DNA from: Saccharothrix espanaensis DSM 44229
GTDB taxonomy: Bacteria > Actinomycetota > Actinomycetes > Mycobacteriales > Pseudonocardiaceae
Assembly: GCF_000328705.1 (NCBI RefSeq)
Contig: NC_019673.1
Span: 1,798,001-1,862,000 of the forward strand
DNA length: 64,000 bases
Direction of reading: 5' to 3'
The notes under the pieces were generated by a model that had not been told where the DNA came from, did no database searches, and worked only from the letters and a program-made list of their open reading frames with translations. Positions within the stretch are counted from its first letter, which is position 1. Each line of letters begins with the position of its first letter. A program made the position numbers and the translations under genes. This document shows, piece after piece, positions 1-8,232 of the stretch.

Positions 1-177
1 CTTGCCGCTGGTCGACGTCCTGGTCGAGGACGGCTTGCCCGACGTCGTCTTCTCGCTGTTCGCGGCGCCGGCGGCCGGCTTCGCGGAGCCGATGACCGTG
101 GTCGCGCACCCGGTGAGACCGAGTGTCAGCGCCAGGACCAGCACGGCCGTCAGGGAGGAGCCTCGTCGCAGGTGCAT
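1..177 (-). CDS. N-terminus of a lipoprotein (partial)
   Basis: This is the first 59 codons of a minus-strand gene cut by the left edge of the window. It starts at the ATG at 177-175. The protein begins with a basic stretch (MHLRRGSS) and a hydrophobic segment ending in the lipobox L-T-G-C at residues 21-24, so it should be exported and lipid-anchored at Cys24. After the Cys comes a Ser/Thr/Lys/Gly-rich, probably disordered linker, as is common in actinobacterial lipoproteins. The functional domain lies outside the window, so no function can be given. The reading is preferred over the opposite strand because signal peptide and lipobox are in register. Confidence 0.75.
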   Translation of the reverse strand, partial: MHLRRGSSLTAVLVLALTLGLTGCATTVIGSAKPAAGAANSEKTTSGKPSSTRTSTSGK

Positions 178-669
178 GTCTGTCTGACCCCGTTCCGACG
201 AGCGGGGTTCCATCCTCGATGGCCGCAATCCTGGCCCGTCTCGTCCCGCCAGACTCTAAGTCCTGCCGGGAGGGACTCACCCGCGTATCCACCAAGCTGT
301 GATCACACCGCAGGTCAGACCCCTGTGAAGGCGCGCACAGCCCTCCGCTGCCCGGGGCTCCGACGATCGCCCGGTCCCCGCAGGCACGGTCGCCGGCAGC
401 CCGCCCCGAAGCCGCCACGGCCCGATCCAGCCGCCGCGCGACGTCGCCACGGCCCGATCCAGCCCGCCGCACGACGCCGCCACGGCCCGATCCCGCATGA
501 CGCCGCCGTTGGCTGGTCGCGCCCGGTGAGGGGGCCGTGCCTGCGTCCCCGACCGATCTTGTCCGGCGTGCTCCGGCGGCGGGTGGGTGCAGGTCAGGGC
601 GGGTGTCGGGAGCGTGACGCGGAGCGCGTGGGCGTACCGGCGGGCGGGGTGTGGGTTAGGTTGCCGGGC
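178..669. other. Intergenic region with a degenerate tandem repeat
   Basis: This 490-bp stretch separates the divergent lipoprotein and acuC genes. I see no convincing gene. It holds three imperfect copies of a 32-33 bp unit beginning gccacggcccgatcc at 414, 446 and 479. A TAGGTT box at about 657-662 lies 7 bp before the acuC ATG and looks like the -10 element of a leaderless promoter. Confidence 0.5.
414..505. repeat. Three-copy 32-33 bp imperfect tandem repeat
   Basis: Copies start at 414, 446 and 479 with the shared core gccacggcccgatcc followed by a GC-rich arm with variable bases. Copy 3 diverges after 15 bp. Function unknown; it could be slippage-derived or regulatory for either flanking gene. 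Confidence 0.55.
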
Positions 670-1857
670 ATGGGTGCCGACGTGGGTGATCGAGCCGCTG
701 TCGTGTGGGACGAGTCCTTCCTCGCCTACGACCTGGGCGGGGACCACCCGCTCAACCCGGTCCGGCTGGACCTCGCCGTCCGGTTGGCGACCGCGTTGGG
801 CGTGCTGGACGGGGTCGACCTGGTCAAGCCCGACCCGGCCACCGACGCCGAGATCGAGCGGGTGCACGAACCCGCCTACCTCTCCGCCGTGCAGGCCGCG
901 CCGATGGCCGGCTGGGACGTCGGGCACGGGCTGGGCACCGCCGACAACCCCGTGTTCGCCCGAATGCACGAGGCCTCCGCGCTGGCCGTCGGCGGGTCGC
1001 TGGCGGCCGCGCGGAAGATCGCCTCGGGCGAGGCCAGGCGGGCGGTGAACATCGCCGGCGGGCTGCACCACGCGATGCGCGACCACGCCGCCGGCTTCTG
1101 CGTCTACAACGACTGCTCGGTGGCCATCTCCTGGCTGCTGGACAACGGTTTCGACCGGATCGCCTACATCGACTCCGACGTGCACCACGGCGACGGCGTG
1201 CAGGACGCGTTCTACGACGACCCGAGGGTGCTCACCGTCTCGCTGCACCAGAACCCGTTGAGCCTGTGGCCGGGCACCGGGCGTCCGTCCGAACTGGGCG
1301 GTCGGGGTGCGGAGGGCACGGCGGTGAACGTCGCGCTGCCGCCGGGCACGTCCGATCCGGGCTGGCTGCGCGCCTTCCACGCGGTGGTGCCTTCGCTGCT
1401 GCGCTCGTTCCGGCCGCAGGTCCTGGTCACCCAGTGCGGTGTGGACACCCACCGGGAGGACCCGCTCGCGGACCTCGCGCTGACCGTGGACGGCCACCGC
1501 GAGATCTACCGGACGTTGCGCTCGCTGGCCGAGGAGGTGTCCGGCGGGCGGTGGCTGGCGCTGGGCGGCGGCGGGTACGAGCTGGTGCGCGTGGTGCCGC
1601 GGTCGTGGACGCACCTGCTGGCGACCGTGCTGGACCGCGACGTCGACCCCGCCACCCGGCTGCCCGCCGACTGGGTGGCCCACGCCGCCGGCCGTGCGCC
1701 GGACTGGCCGCTGCCCGCCACCATGTCCGACGACGCGGACGTGGCGTTCGAACCGTGGGGCGGCGACGCGCAGACGCCGCTGGACGCCGCCGTGCGCGAG
1801 ACCCGCCGCGCGGTGTTCCCGCTGCACGGCCTGGACCCCGACGACCCGAGGGACTAG
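670..1857 (+). CDS. acuC: AcuC-type lysine deacetylase (histone deacetylase superfamily)
   Basis: The 395-residue protein belongs to the zinc-dependent arginase/deacetylase fold that includes AcuC and class I/II histone deacetylases. Visible motifs are the active-site stretch HHAMRDHAAGFCVYND (around residue 133), the metal-binding DSDVHHGDG (around 170), an Asp-containing QCGVDTHREDPL, and LGGGGYE near the C-terminus. The ATG at 670 is chosen because the family starts just before the VVWDESF segment and because a TAGGTT -10-like box ends 7 bp upstream; upstream codons in frame are not protein-like. It ends 2 bp before a GNAT/acyl-CoA-synthetase-like acetyltransferase, so the two are probably co-transcribed. 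AcuC family members deacetylate acetyl-CoA synthetase; here the substrate is inferred. Confidence 0.88.
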   Translation: MGADVGDRAAVVWDESFLAYDLGGDHPLNPVRLDLAVRLATALGVLDGVDLVKPDPATDAEIERVHEPAYLSAVQAAPMAGWDVGHGLGTADNPVFARMHEASALAVGGSLAAARKIASGEARRAVNIAGGLHHAMRDHAAGFCVYNDCSVAISWLLDNGFDRIAYIDSDVHHGDGVQDAFYDDPRVLTVSLHQNPLSLWPGTGRPSELGGRGAEGTAVNVALPPGTSDPGWLRAFHAVVPSLLRSFRPQVLVTQCGVDTHREDPLADLALTVDGHREIYRTLRSLAEEVSGGRWLALGGGGYELVRVVPRSWTHLLATVLDRDVDPATRLPADWVAHAAGRAPDWPLPATMSDDADVAFEPWGGDAQTPLDAAVRETRRAVFPLHGLDPDDPRD

Positions 1858-1859
1858 CG

Positions 1860-4517
1860 GTGGACCCCTACGACTACCCCCGGCACTGGGAGGCCGACGT
1901 CGTGCTCAGCGACGGCGGCACGGTCCACCTGCGGCCGATCACGCCCGACGACGCGGAGAAGCTGCTGGCCTTCCACGGCCGGCTGTCCGAGCGCACCCGC
2001 TACTTCCGCTACTTCGGCCCCTACCCGCGGATGCCGAAGCGGGACGTGGAGCGGTTCAGCACCGTCGACCACTCCGACCGGGTGGCGTTCACCGCGCTGC
2101 TCGGCGACGACATCGTCGCGGTGGGCCGCTACGACCGGCTGGGCGGCGGCGGGAGCGCCGAGGTGGCGTTCGTGGTGGAGGACGGGCACCAGGGGCGCGG
2201 GCTGGGCTCGATCCTGCTGGAGCACCTGGCGGCGGCGGCCCGGGAGCGCGGGCTGAGCCGGTTCACCGCCGAGGTGCTGGCCGAGAACGGCCAGATGGTG
2301 CGGGTGTTCCGGGACGCCGGGTACAGCGTGAGCCGGGCGTTCGAGGAGGGCGTGCTGCACCTGGAGTTCGACATCGACCCGACCGAGGAGTCGGTGGCGG
2401 TGGCGCGCGCCCGTGAGCAGGCGGCTGAGGCGCGCAGCGTGCACAACCTGCTCAACCCGAAGTCCGTGGCGGTGATCGGCGCGTCGACCGACCGCACCAA
2501 GATCGGCCACGCGGTGCTGACGAACCTGCTGGAGGGCGACTTCCACGGCCCGGTGTACCCGGTCAACGCCGAGCACCGGTCGGTGCGCGGGGTGCGCGCC
2601 TACCCGTCGGTCCTGGAGATCCCGGACGACGTGGACCTGGCGGTGGTCGCGGTGCCGGCGGCGAGCGTCGACGAGGTGATGGACGCCTGCCTGGCCAAGG
2701 GGGTCAAGGCGCTGGTCGTGGTGACCTCCGGGTTCGGCGAGACCGGGCCGGACGGGTCGCTGGCCGAGCGCCGGCTGGCCGCCGAGGCGCGGGCGCACGG
2801 GATGCGGGTGGTCGGGCCGAACGCGCTGGGCGTGCTGAACACCGACCCGGCGGTGCGGTTGAACGCGACGCTCGCGCCGAGGCTGCCGGTGCGCGGCCGG
2901 ACCGGGTTCTTCTGCCAGTCCGGCGCGCTGGGCACGGCGATCCTGGCCACGGCGGCGTCGCGCGGGCTGGGCCTGTCGACGTTCGTCTCGGCGGGCAACC
3001 GGGCGGACGTGTCGGGCAACGACCTGTTGCAGTACTGGGAGACCGACCCGGCGACCGACGTCGTGCTGCTGTACCTGGAGTCGTTCGGCAACCCGCGCAA
3101 GTTCGCCCGGCTGGCCCGGCGGCTGGGGCGCACCAAGCCGATCGTGGCGGTCAAGTCGGGCCGGCACGCGGTGACGCCCGCGCTGGCGGCCACGTCGGTG
3201 TCGGTGGACGAGTCGAGCGTGCAGGCGCTGTTCGAGCAGGCGGGCGTCATCCGGGTGGAGTCGCTGGCGCAGCTGTTCGACACCGCGCTGCTGCTGGCGC
3301 ACCAACCGCTGCCGGCCGGGCCGAGGGTCGCGGTGGTAGGCAACTCGACGGCGATCGGGCTGCTGGCCGCCGACACCGCGCTGGCGCAGGGCCTGGAACT
3401 GGCGGGTGACCCGGTGGACATCGGCGCGCAGGCCGACCCCGAGGTGTTCGCCAAGGCGGTGCAGGACGCGCTGCGCAACCCGGACACCGACGCACTGGTG
3501 GTGGTGTTCGTGCCGCCGCTGGCGGTGCCGGGCACGGCGTTCGCGCGGGCGTTGCGGGAGGTCGCGGGCACCAAGCCGATCGTGTCGACGTTCCTGGCCG
3601 TGGAGGGCGTGCCGGACGAGCTGGCGGTGGCCGGGCCGGACGGCGCGCCGGGCCGGGGTTCGGTGCCGTCCTACCCGAGCCCGGAACGGGCCGTGCTCGC
3701 GCTGGCCCGCGCGACCCGCTACGCCCGCTGGAGGTCCGCGCCGCAGGGCCGCTTCACCCGACCGGACGGGATCGACCCGGCCACCGCGCACGAGCTGGTC
3801 GACTCGCTGCGGCTGGACGAGACCGGCGAGTGCCGGCTGGACGACGACACCGCCGTGCGGCTGCTGGCCTGCTACGGCGTGGAGATCGTGCCGTTCCGGG
3901 TGGTCTCCTCCGCCGACGACGCGGTGGCGGCGGCCGCCGAACTGGGCTACCCGGTGGCGGTGAAGGCGACCGACGAGCGGTTGCGGCACCGCACGGACCT
4001 GGTGGGCGTGCGGCTGGACCTGGTCGGCGAGGACGCCGTGCGGGCCGCGTACGAGATGCTCGCCGAGGTGTCCGAGCAGCCCGACGTGTACGTGCAGCGC
4101 ATGGCCCCCAAGGGAATTTCGTGCGTGGTGGGACTTCAGGATGATCCGTCGTTCGGCACGCTGGTGTCGTTCGGCTTGTCCGGTGTGGTCAGTGATCTGC
4201 TCGGTGACCGTGCGTACCGCGCTGTCCCGCTGACCGAGACGGACGCGAAGGCGTTGGTGCGCGCGCCGAAAGCCGCGCCGCTGCTGGCGGGTTATCGGGG
4301 TGGCGAGTCGGCCGACCTGCCCGCGCTGGAGGACCTGGTGCTGCGGCTGGCCGCGCTCGCCGAGGACCTGCCGGAGGTGCGCGAACTCGCGCTGGAGCCG
4401 GTGCTGGCGAGCGCCGCGGGCGCGTACGTCAGCAACGCCCGGGTGACGCTGGGCCCGCCGCCGTCCAAGCACGACAGCGGTCCGCGCCGGTTGCGATCAC
4501 CGGGCGCACCGCGCTAG
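1860..4517 (+). CDS. Two-domain protein acetyltransferase (GNAT + acyl-CoA-synthetase-like)
   Basis: An 885-residue fusion. An N-terminal GNAT acetyltransferase domain (about residues 20-165) carries the acetyl-CoA-binding motif GHQGRGLGSILL at about 110. It is followed by an NDP-forming acyl-CoA synthetase body: CoA-binding Rossmann segment (NPKSVAVIGAS, about 200), succinyl-CoA-ligase-like part (FCQSGALGTAI, about 350) and an ATP-grasp domain from about 657 to the end. This is the architecture of Pat-type protein lysine acetyltransferases, which acetylate acyl-CoA synthetases; in Salmonella Pat the GNAT domain is C-terminal, here it is N-terminal. The GTG at 1860 follows the acuC stop by 2 bp. 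The pairing suggests writer and eraser of the same mark. Whether the synthetase part is catalytic cannot be judged here. Confidence 0.85.
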   Translation: MDPYDYPRHWEADVVLSDGGTVHLRPITPDDAEKLLAFHGRLSERTRYFRYFGPYPRMPKRDVERFSTVDHSDRVAFTALLGDDIVAVGRYDRLGGGGSAEVAFVVEDGHQGRGLGSILLEHLAAAARERGLSRFTAEVLAENGQMVRVFRDAGYSVSRAFEEGVLHLEFDIDPTEESVAVARAREQAAEARSVHNLLNPKSVAVIGASTDRTKIGHAVLTNLLEGDFHGPVYPVNAEHRSVRGVRAYPSVLEIPDDVDLAVVAVPAASVDEVMDACLAKGVKALVVVTSGFGETGPDGSLAERRLAAEARAHGMRVVGPNALGVLNTDPAVRLNATLAPRLPVRGRTGFFCQSGALGTAILATAASRGLGLSTFVSAGNRADVSGNDLLQYWETDPATDVVLLYLESFGNPRKFARLARRLGRTKPIVAVKSGRHAVTPALAATSVSVDESSVQALFEQAGVIRVESLAQLFDTALLLAHQPLPAGPRVAVVGNSTAIGLLAADTALAQGLELAGDPVDIGAQADPEVFAKAVQDALRNPDTDALVVVFVPPLAVPGTAFARALREVAGTKPIVSTFLAVEGVPDELAVAGPDGAPGRGSVPSYPSPERAVLALARATRYARWRSAPQGRFTRPDGIDPATAHELVDSLRLDETGECRLDDDTAVRLLACYGVEIVPFRVVSSADDAVAAAAELGYPVAVKATDERLRHRTDLVGVRLDLVGEDAVRAAYEMLAEVSEQPDVYVQRMAPKGISCVVGLQDDPSFGTLVSFGLSGVVSDLLGDRAYRAVPLTETDAKALVRAPKAAPLLAGYRGGESADLPALEDLVLRLAALAEDLPEVRELALEPVLASAAGAYVSNARVTLGPPPSKHDSGPRRLRSPGAPR

Positions 4518-4561
4518 GCGCAGTGCGTTAGCCCCGGCCGCCGGTCGTTGCGCAACCGTCA

Positions 4562-4590
4562 TTCTTTATCGATTCCGTCGACCCTATTCT
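4562..4590 (+). promoter_or_regulatory. Candidate promoter of the amino-acid-binding lipoprotein gene
   Basis: An unusually AT-rich patch holds ttcttt (4562-4567) and tattct (4585-4590) separated by 17 bp, close to -35/-10 spacing. A perfect 10-bp palindrome gttgcgcaac at 4548-4557 sits just upstream and could be an operator. Assignment is by inspection only. Confidence 0.4.
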
Positions 4591-4664
4591 GCCGTTGGCT
4601 ATGGACGCAAACCTGGGTGCCGCTTACGTTTCCGGCATCTCAAGAGGACCCGAAAAGGGGAAGA

Positions 4665-5486
4665 ATGGCATTGGCATCGCTGCGCGCCCTCGTGTCGGCG
4701 TGCGCCGCCGCGCTGGTCCTTGCCTCGTGCTCCTCCGCCGACGACTCGACCGTCCAGGGGCGGGCGGGGGCGGGCAAGCTGGTGATCGCCGTCGGCTACG
4801 ACCAGCCGGGGCTCGGGGTGCGCCGGCTCGACGGCGTGTACAAGGGCTTCGACATCGACGTGGCGCGCTACGTGGCGCGGGAGCTGGGCGACGACAACCC
4901 GGACTTCATCGAGGCGACCCCGTCGCAGCGGGAGAAGCTGCTTACCGAGGGCAAGGCCGACCTGGTGGTCTCCACCTACTCGATCACCGCCAAGCGCAAG
5001 GAGGTCATCGGCTTCGTCGGGCCGTACTTCGTGGCGGGCCAGGACCTGCTGGTCCGGCTGTCCGACACGCGGATCAGCGGCCCCGAGTCGCTCGGCCCGG
5101 GGAGCAAGCTGTGCTCGGTGGAGAACACCACCTCGGCGCAGTACGTCAAGGACCAGTTCGCCCAAGCCGTGGAACTGGTGAATTACCCGAACTTCAGCGA
5201 CTGCGTCACTGCTCTGCTCGCCGAGCAGGTGGACGCGATGACCACCGACGACGTGATCCTCGCCGGCTACGCGGCGCAGAACCCGGAGCTGCTGCGGGTC
5301 GTCGGCAAGCCGTTCAGCAAGGAGGAGTACGGGATCGGGATCCGGCGCGACGACGCCGCCGGACAGGCGAAGGTGACCGCCGCCGTCCAGAAGATGATGG
5401 ACTCCGGCGAGTGGCGCAAGTCACTGGAGCAGAACGTGGGCCAGTCGGGCTACCGGATCCCCGAGCCGCCCAAGATCGTCCCGTGA
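4665..5486 (+). CDS. Glutamate/polar amino acid ABC transporter substrate-binding lipoprotein
   Basis: A 273-residue extracytoplasmic solute-binding protein of family 3 (GluB-like). It has a signal peptide ending in lipobox L-A-S-C with Cys22, then a bilobed binding core (ligand-pocket segments around GFDIDVARYVAREL, STYSITAKRKE and ENTTSAQYVKDQF). The ATG at 4665 is preceded by aaaagggg, a good ribosome site, and gives a proper signal peptide. No permease or ATPase gene follows: the next gene is a GntR regulator. So it either feeds an importer encoded elsewhere or acts as a sensor-type binding protein. The substrate class is inferred from family resemblance. Confidence 0.82.
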   Translation: MALASLRALVSACAAALVLASCSSADDSTVQGRAGAGKLVIAVGYDQPGLGVRRLDGVYKGFDIDVARYVARELGDDNPDFIEATPSQREKLLTEGKADLVVSTYSITAKRKEVIGFVGPYFVAGQDLLVRLSDTRISGPESLGPGSKLCSVENTTSAQYVKDQFAQAVELVNYPNFSDCVTALLAEQVDAMTTDDVILAGYAAQNPELLRVVGKPFSKEEYGIGIRRDDAAGQAKVTAAVQKMMDSGEWRKSLEQNVGQSGYRIPEPPKIVP

Positions 5487-5544
5487 CGTGCGACCCACCC
5501 CGATAGCGGTCTGACCGGCGGGTTCGAGGTCGTAGGCTCGGTCG

Positions 5545-6321
5545 GTGCCCGCCTCTCACTTCGCTCCCCAGTACCGCGCGGACGGACCGGTCCGCGCCGG
5601 TATCCCCGAGCACGGTCGGATCCCGCGCTACTACGCGGTCAAGACCGAGCTGCTCTGGCTCGTCGAGTCGCTGGGGGAGGGGACGGCGCTGCCGTCGGAG
5701 CGCGAACTCGCCGAGCGGTTCTCGGTGTCGCGGGTGACGCTGCGGCAGGCGGTGGGCGAGCTGGTGCTGGAGGGCAAGCTCCAGCGCCGGCAGGGCAGCG
5801 GCACCTACGTCGCGCCGCCGAAGCTCGTGCAGCCGCTGTCCCTGGTGTCCTACACCGAGGGGATGCGGCGGCAGGGTGTGGACCCGGCGCGCAGCGTGAT
5901 CACCGTCGAGCACCTGCCGGCCGACGAGGTGCTCTCGCGCGACCTGCGCATCGAGCGCGGCGCGACGGTGATCCACCTGGAGCGGGTGCTGCTCGCCGAC
6001 GACGAGCGGGTGGGGCTGGAGTCGACCTACCTGCCCTCGGCCCGGTTCCCGACGCTGCTGGAGGTGTTCGACCCGACCACCTCGCTGTACGCGTGCCTGA
6101 CCGACCGGCTGGGCGTGGTCTTCGCCGAGGCGGAGGAGCGGGTGGAGACCGTGCTGGCCACGCCGCGCGAGGCGCTGCTGATCGGCACGAACCCGGCGCT
6201 GCCGATGCTGCTGCTGCACCGGATCTCCTACGACGACGACGGCGTGCCGATCGAGCGCGTGCGCTCGCTGTACCGGGGTGACCGGTTCAGCTTCGTGGCA
6301 CGGCTCCGGGCGGACGTCTAG
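5545..6321 (+). CDS. GntR/HutC-family transcriptional regulator with UTRA domain
   Basis: A 258-residue regulator with an N-terminal winged helix (about residues 40-105; the recognition region reads [19 protein letters not shown]) and a C-terminal UTRA effector-binding domain (about 115-255). The GTG at 5545 is preceded by TAGGCT at 5533-5538, only 6 bp upstream, suggesting a leaderless transcript. It lies directly upstream of the aminophosphonate cluster in the same direction, so it probably controls that cluster in response to a phosphonate or breakdown product, as HutC-type PhnF/PhnR regulators do. The effector is inferred from context. Confidence 0.82.
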   Translation: MPASHFAPQYRADGPVRAGIPEHGRIPRYYAVKTELLWLVESLGEGTALPSERELAERFSVSRVTLRQAVGELVLEGKLQRRQGSGTYVAPPKLVQPLSLVSYTEGMRRQGVDPARSVITVEHLPADEVLSRDLRIERGATVIHLERVLLADDERVGLESTYLPSARFPTLLEVFDPTTSLYACLTDRLGVVFAEAEERVETVLATPREALLIGTNPALPMLLLHRISYDDDGVPIERVRSLYRGDRFSFVARLRADV

Positions 6322-6464
6322 CCTGCGCCGTTCGGCTCAGCGCGGTGTCGCGATAGGCGGCATCGGGTAACAGGACGGTAACCCATCTAGTCCACATCTC
6401 GAGTTCACCCGGACGACGCCGAGGGGACACGACCGGTTCGTCCCGGCCACGCACCGTTCCCGCC
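6322..6464 (+). promoter_or_regulatory. Probable control region of the phosphonate operon
   Basis: This 143-bp gap before the FAD oxidoreductase gene contains a direct repeat ggtaac at 6366-6371 and 6377-6382 and, just after it, an atctagtcc element. The latter resembles half of the GTCTAGAC-type sites bound by some HutC-family regulators. I could not identify a clear full operator. Confidence 0.35.
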
Positions 6465-7583
6465 GTGCGAGTGCTCATCGTTGGTGGTGGCGTGCTGGGG
6501 ACCATGCACGCCTGGCAGGCCGTGGAACGCGGCCACGAAGTGGTCCAACTGGAACGGGAACCCGAGGCGCGAGGGGCCTCGGTGCGCAACTTCGGCCTGG
6601 TGTGGGTCGGCGGCCGGGCGGCCGGTGCGGAACTCGGCACCGCGCTGCGCGCCCGCGAACTGTGGGAGCGGATCGGGCAGCGGGTGCCGGGGCTCGGGTT
6701 CCGGGCGAACGGGTCGCTGACCGTGCTGCGCACCCCGCTGGAACTGGCCGTCGGCGAGGAGACCGCCGCCCGCTCCGACGCGGCCGAACGCGGCCTGGCG
6801 CTGCTCGACCCGGCCGAGGCGCGCGCGCTGAACCCGGCGTTGCGCGGCGACCTGCTCGGTGCGCTGTGGTGCGCGCGGGACGCCGCCGTCGAGCCGCGCG
6901 TCGCCCAACCGGCACTGCGGGCCGCGCTGGAGGCGACCGGCCGGTACACCTTCCTGCCCGGACGCGAGGTGCGCACGGTCGGTCAGGGCGTCGTGCGCGA
7001 CGACCAGGGCGTGGAACACCGTGGCGACGTTGTGGTGCTGTGCACCGGGGCGGCGCTGGGCGGGCTGGTGCGCGAGATCGCCGGCGTCGTGCCGGTGCGG
7101 CGGGTCCGGTTGCAGATGATGCAGACCGAGCCGCTGGACGAGCCGTTGACCACGTCCGTCGCGGACGGCGACAGCCTGCGCTACTACCCGGCCTACCGGG
7201 GCGCGGCGCTGGACGCGCTCAACCGCGAGCAGCCCCAGCCCGAGGTGGCCCGTGCGCACGCGATGCAGTTGCTCGTGGTGCGGCGCCTCGACGGCGGCCT
7301 GACCATCGGCGACACCCACGGCTACGACGAGCCGTTCCCGTTCGACACCCAGGACGCGCCTTACGACCACCTCGTGGAGGTCGCGGAGAGCGTGCTCGGA
7401 GGGCCGCTGCCGCGCATCGCCCGCCGTTGGGCCGGTGTGTACGCGCAGTGCGCCGACACGTCCCGAGTCGTGCACCGCGACCAGGTCGAGCCTGGCGTGT
7501 GGCTGGTGACCGGCCCCGGCGGGCGCGGCATGACGTGCTCGCCCGCGATCGGCTTCGACACCGCAGAGGAGATCGGCCTGTGA
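6465..7583 (+). CDS. FAD-dependent oxidoreductase of the phosphonate-catabolism type
   Basis: A 372-residue DAO-fold flavoenzyme. The N-terminal dinucleotide-binding segment reads VLIVGGGVLGTMHAW, followed by an acidic ribose-binding region (VQLERE) and a C-terminal FAD-contacting GPGGRGMT. It matches in length and context the TIGR03364 group of FAD oxidases that co-occur with phosphonatase-like HAD enzymes. Such enzymes oxidise 2-aminoethylphosphonate or its N-methyl derivative toward phosphonoacetaldehyde, replacing the usual transaminase; the exact substrate here is inferred. The GTG start at 6465 allows an immediate Rossmann motif. It overlaps the next gene by 4 bp (GTGA), so the two are translationally coupled. 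Confidence 0.83.
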   Translation: MRVLIVGGGVLGTMHAWQAVERGHEVVQLEREPEARGASVRNFGLVWVGGRAAGAELGTALRARELWERIGQRVPGLGFRANGSLTVLRTPLELAVGEETAARSDAAERGLALLDPAEARALNPALRGDLLGALWCARDAAVEPRVAQPALRAALEATGRYTFLPGREVRTVGQGVVRDDQGVEHRGDVVVLCTGAALGGLVREIAGVVPVRRVRLQMMQTEPLDEPLTTSVADGDSLRYYPAYRGAALDALNREQPQPEVARAHAMQLLVVRRLDGGLTIGDTHGYDEPFPFDTQDAPYDHLVEVAESVLGGPLPRIARRWAGVYAQCADTSRVVHRDQVEPGVWLVTGPGGRGMTCSPAIGFDTAEEIGL

Positions 7584-8227
7584 CCGCGTTGGTGGTGTTC
7601 GACATGGCCGGCACGACCGTGCTGGACGACGGGTTGGTGGAGCGCGCCTTCTTGCGCGCGCTGCCGGACGCGACGCCCGCGATGGTGCAGCACGTCCGCG
7701 ACACCATGGGCCAGTCCAAGATCGTGGTGTTCCGGGAGATGCTGCGCGACGAGACCGCCGCGCAGCGCGCCAACACCGCGTTCGAGGAGTCTTACGCCGC
7801 GCTGGTCGCGGAAGGCCACTGCGCGCCCGTGCCCGGTGCGTACGAGGTGATCACCGGGCTGCGCGCGAACGGCGTCAAGGTCGCGTTCAGCACCGGCTTC
7901 TCGCGCGTCACCCAGCACCTCATCCTGTCCGCCCTCGGCTGGACCGACCTGGCGGACTTCACGACAACCCCGGCCGAAGCCGGCCGGGGCCGGCCCTACC
8001 CGGACATGGTGCTGGCCGCCGTGCTCGGGCTCGGGCTGGCCGACGTCCGCGACGTCGCGGTCGTCGGCGACACCCCGTCCGACGTCCGGTCCGGCCTGCG
8101 CTCGGGCGCCCGCGTGGTCGCGGGCGTGCTGACCGGGGCCGGCTCCCGCACGGCGCTGGCCGACGCCGGCGCGACGCACGTCCTCGACTCGATCCGCGAC
8201 CTCCCCGCCGTACTCGAAGGGCTGTAG
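7580..8227 (+). CDS. Phosphonatase-like HAD hydrolase
   Basis: A 215-residue HAD-superfamily enzyme. Motif I is FDMAGTTV, with the Ala-Gly-Thr after the nucleophile typical of phosphonoacetaldehyde hydrolases. The cap segment contains MGQSKIVVFR; its Lys lines up by eye with the Schiff-base Lys of PhnX (context LLKIDHVR). Motif II is FSTGFSR and motif IV is VVGDTPSDV. It most resembles the TIGR03351 phosphonatase-like family rather than classical PhnX. Expected reaction: cleavage of the C-P bond of phosphonoacetaldehyde made by the adjacent flavoenzyme. It starts at GTG 7580, overlapping the upstream stop. Confidence 0.83.
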   Translation: MTALVVFDMAGTTVLDDGLVERAFLRALPDATPAMVQHVRDTMGQSKIVVFREMLRDETAAQRANTAFEESYAALVAEGHCAPVPGAYEVITGLRANGVKVAFSTGFSRVTQHLILSALGWTDLADFTTTPAEAGRGRPYPDMVLAAVLGLGLADVRDVAVVGDTPSDVRSGLRSGARVVAGVLTGAGSRTALADAGATHVLDSIRDLPAVLEGL

Positions 8228-8232
8228 AGACC

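Noticed and set aside
277..1827. A 516-codon open frame opposite acuC
   Set aside because: It is the high-GC antisense shadow of acuC; its translation is Arg/Gly/His-rich without any domain, while the sense strand carries all deacetylase motifs.
1854..4472. An 872-codon open frame opposite the acetyltransferase gene
   Set aside because: Antisense shadow; composition is unnatural and the sense strand has the full GNAT and ATP-grasp motifs.
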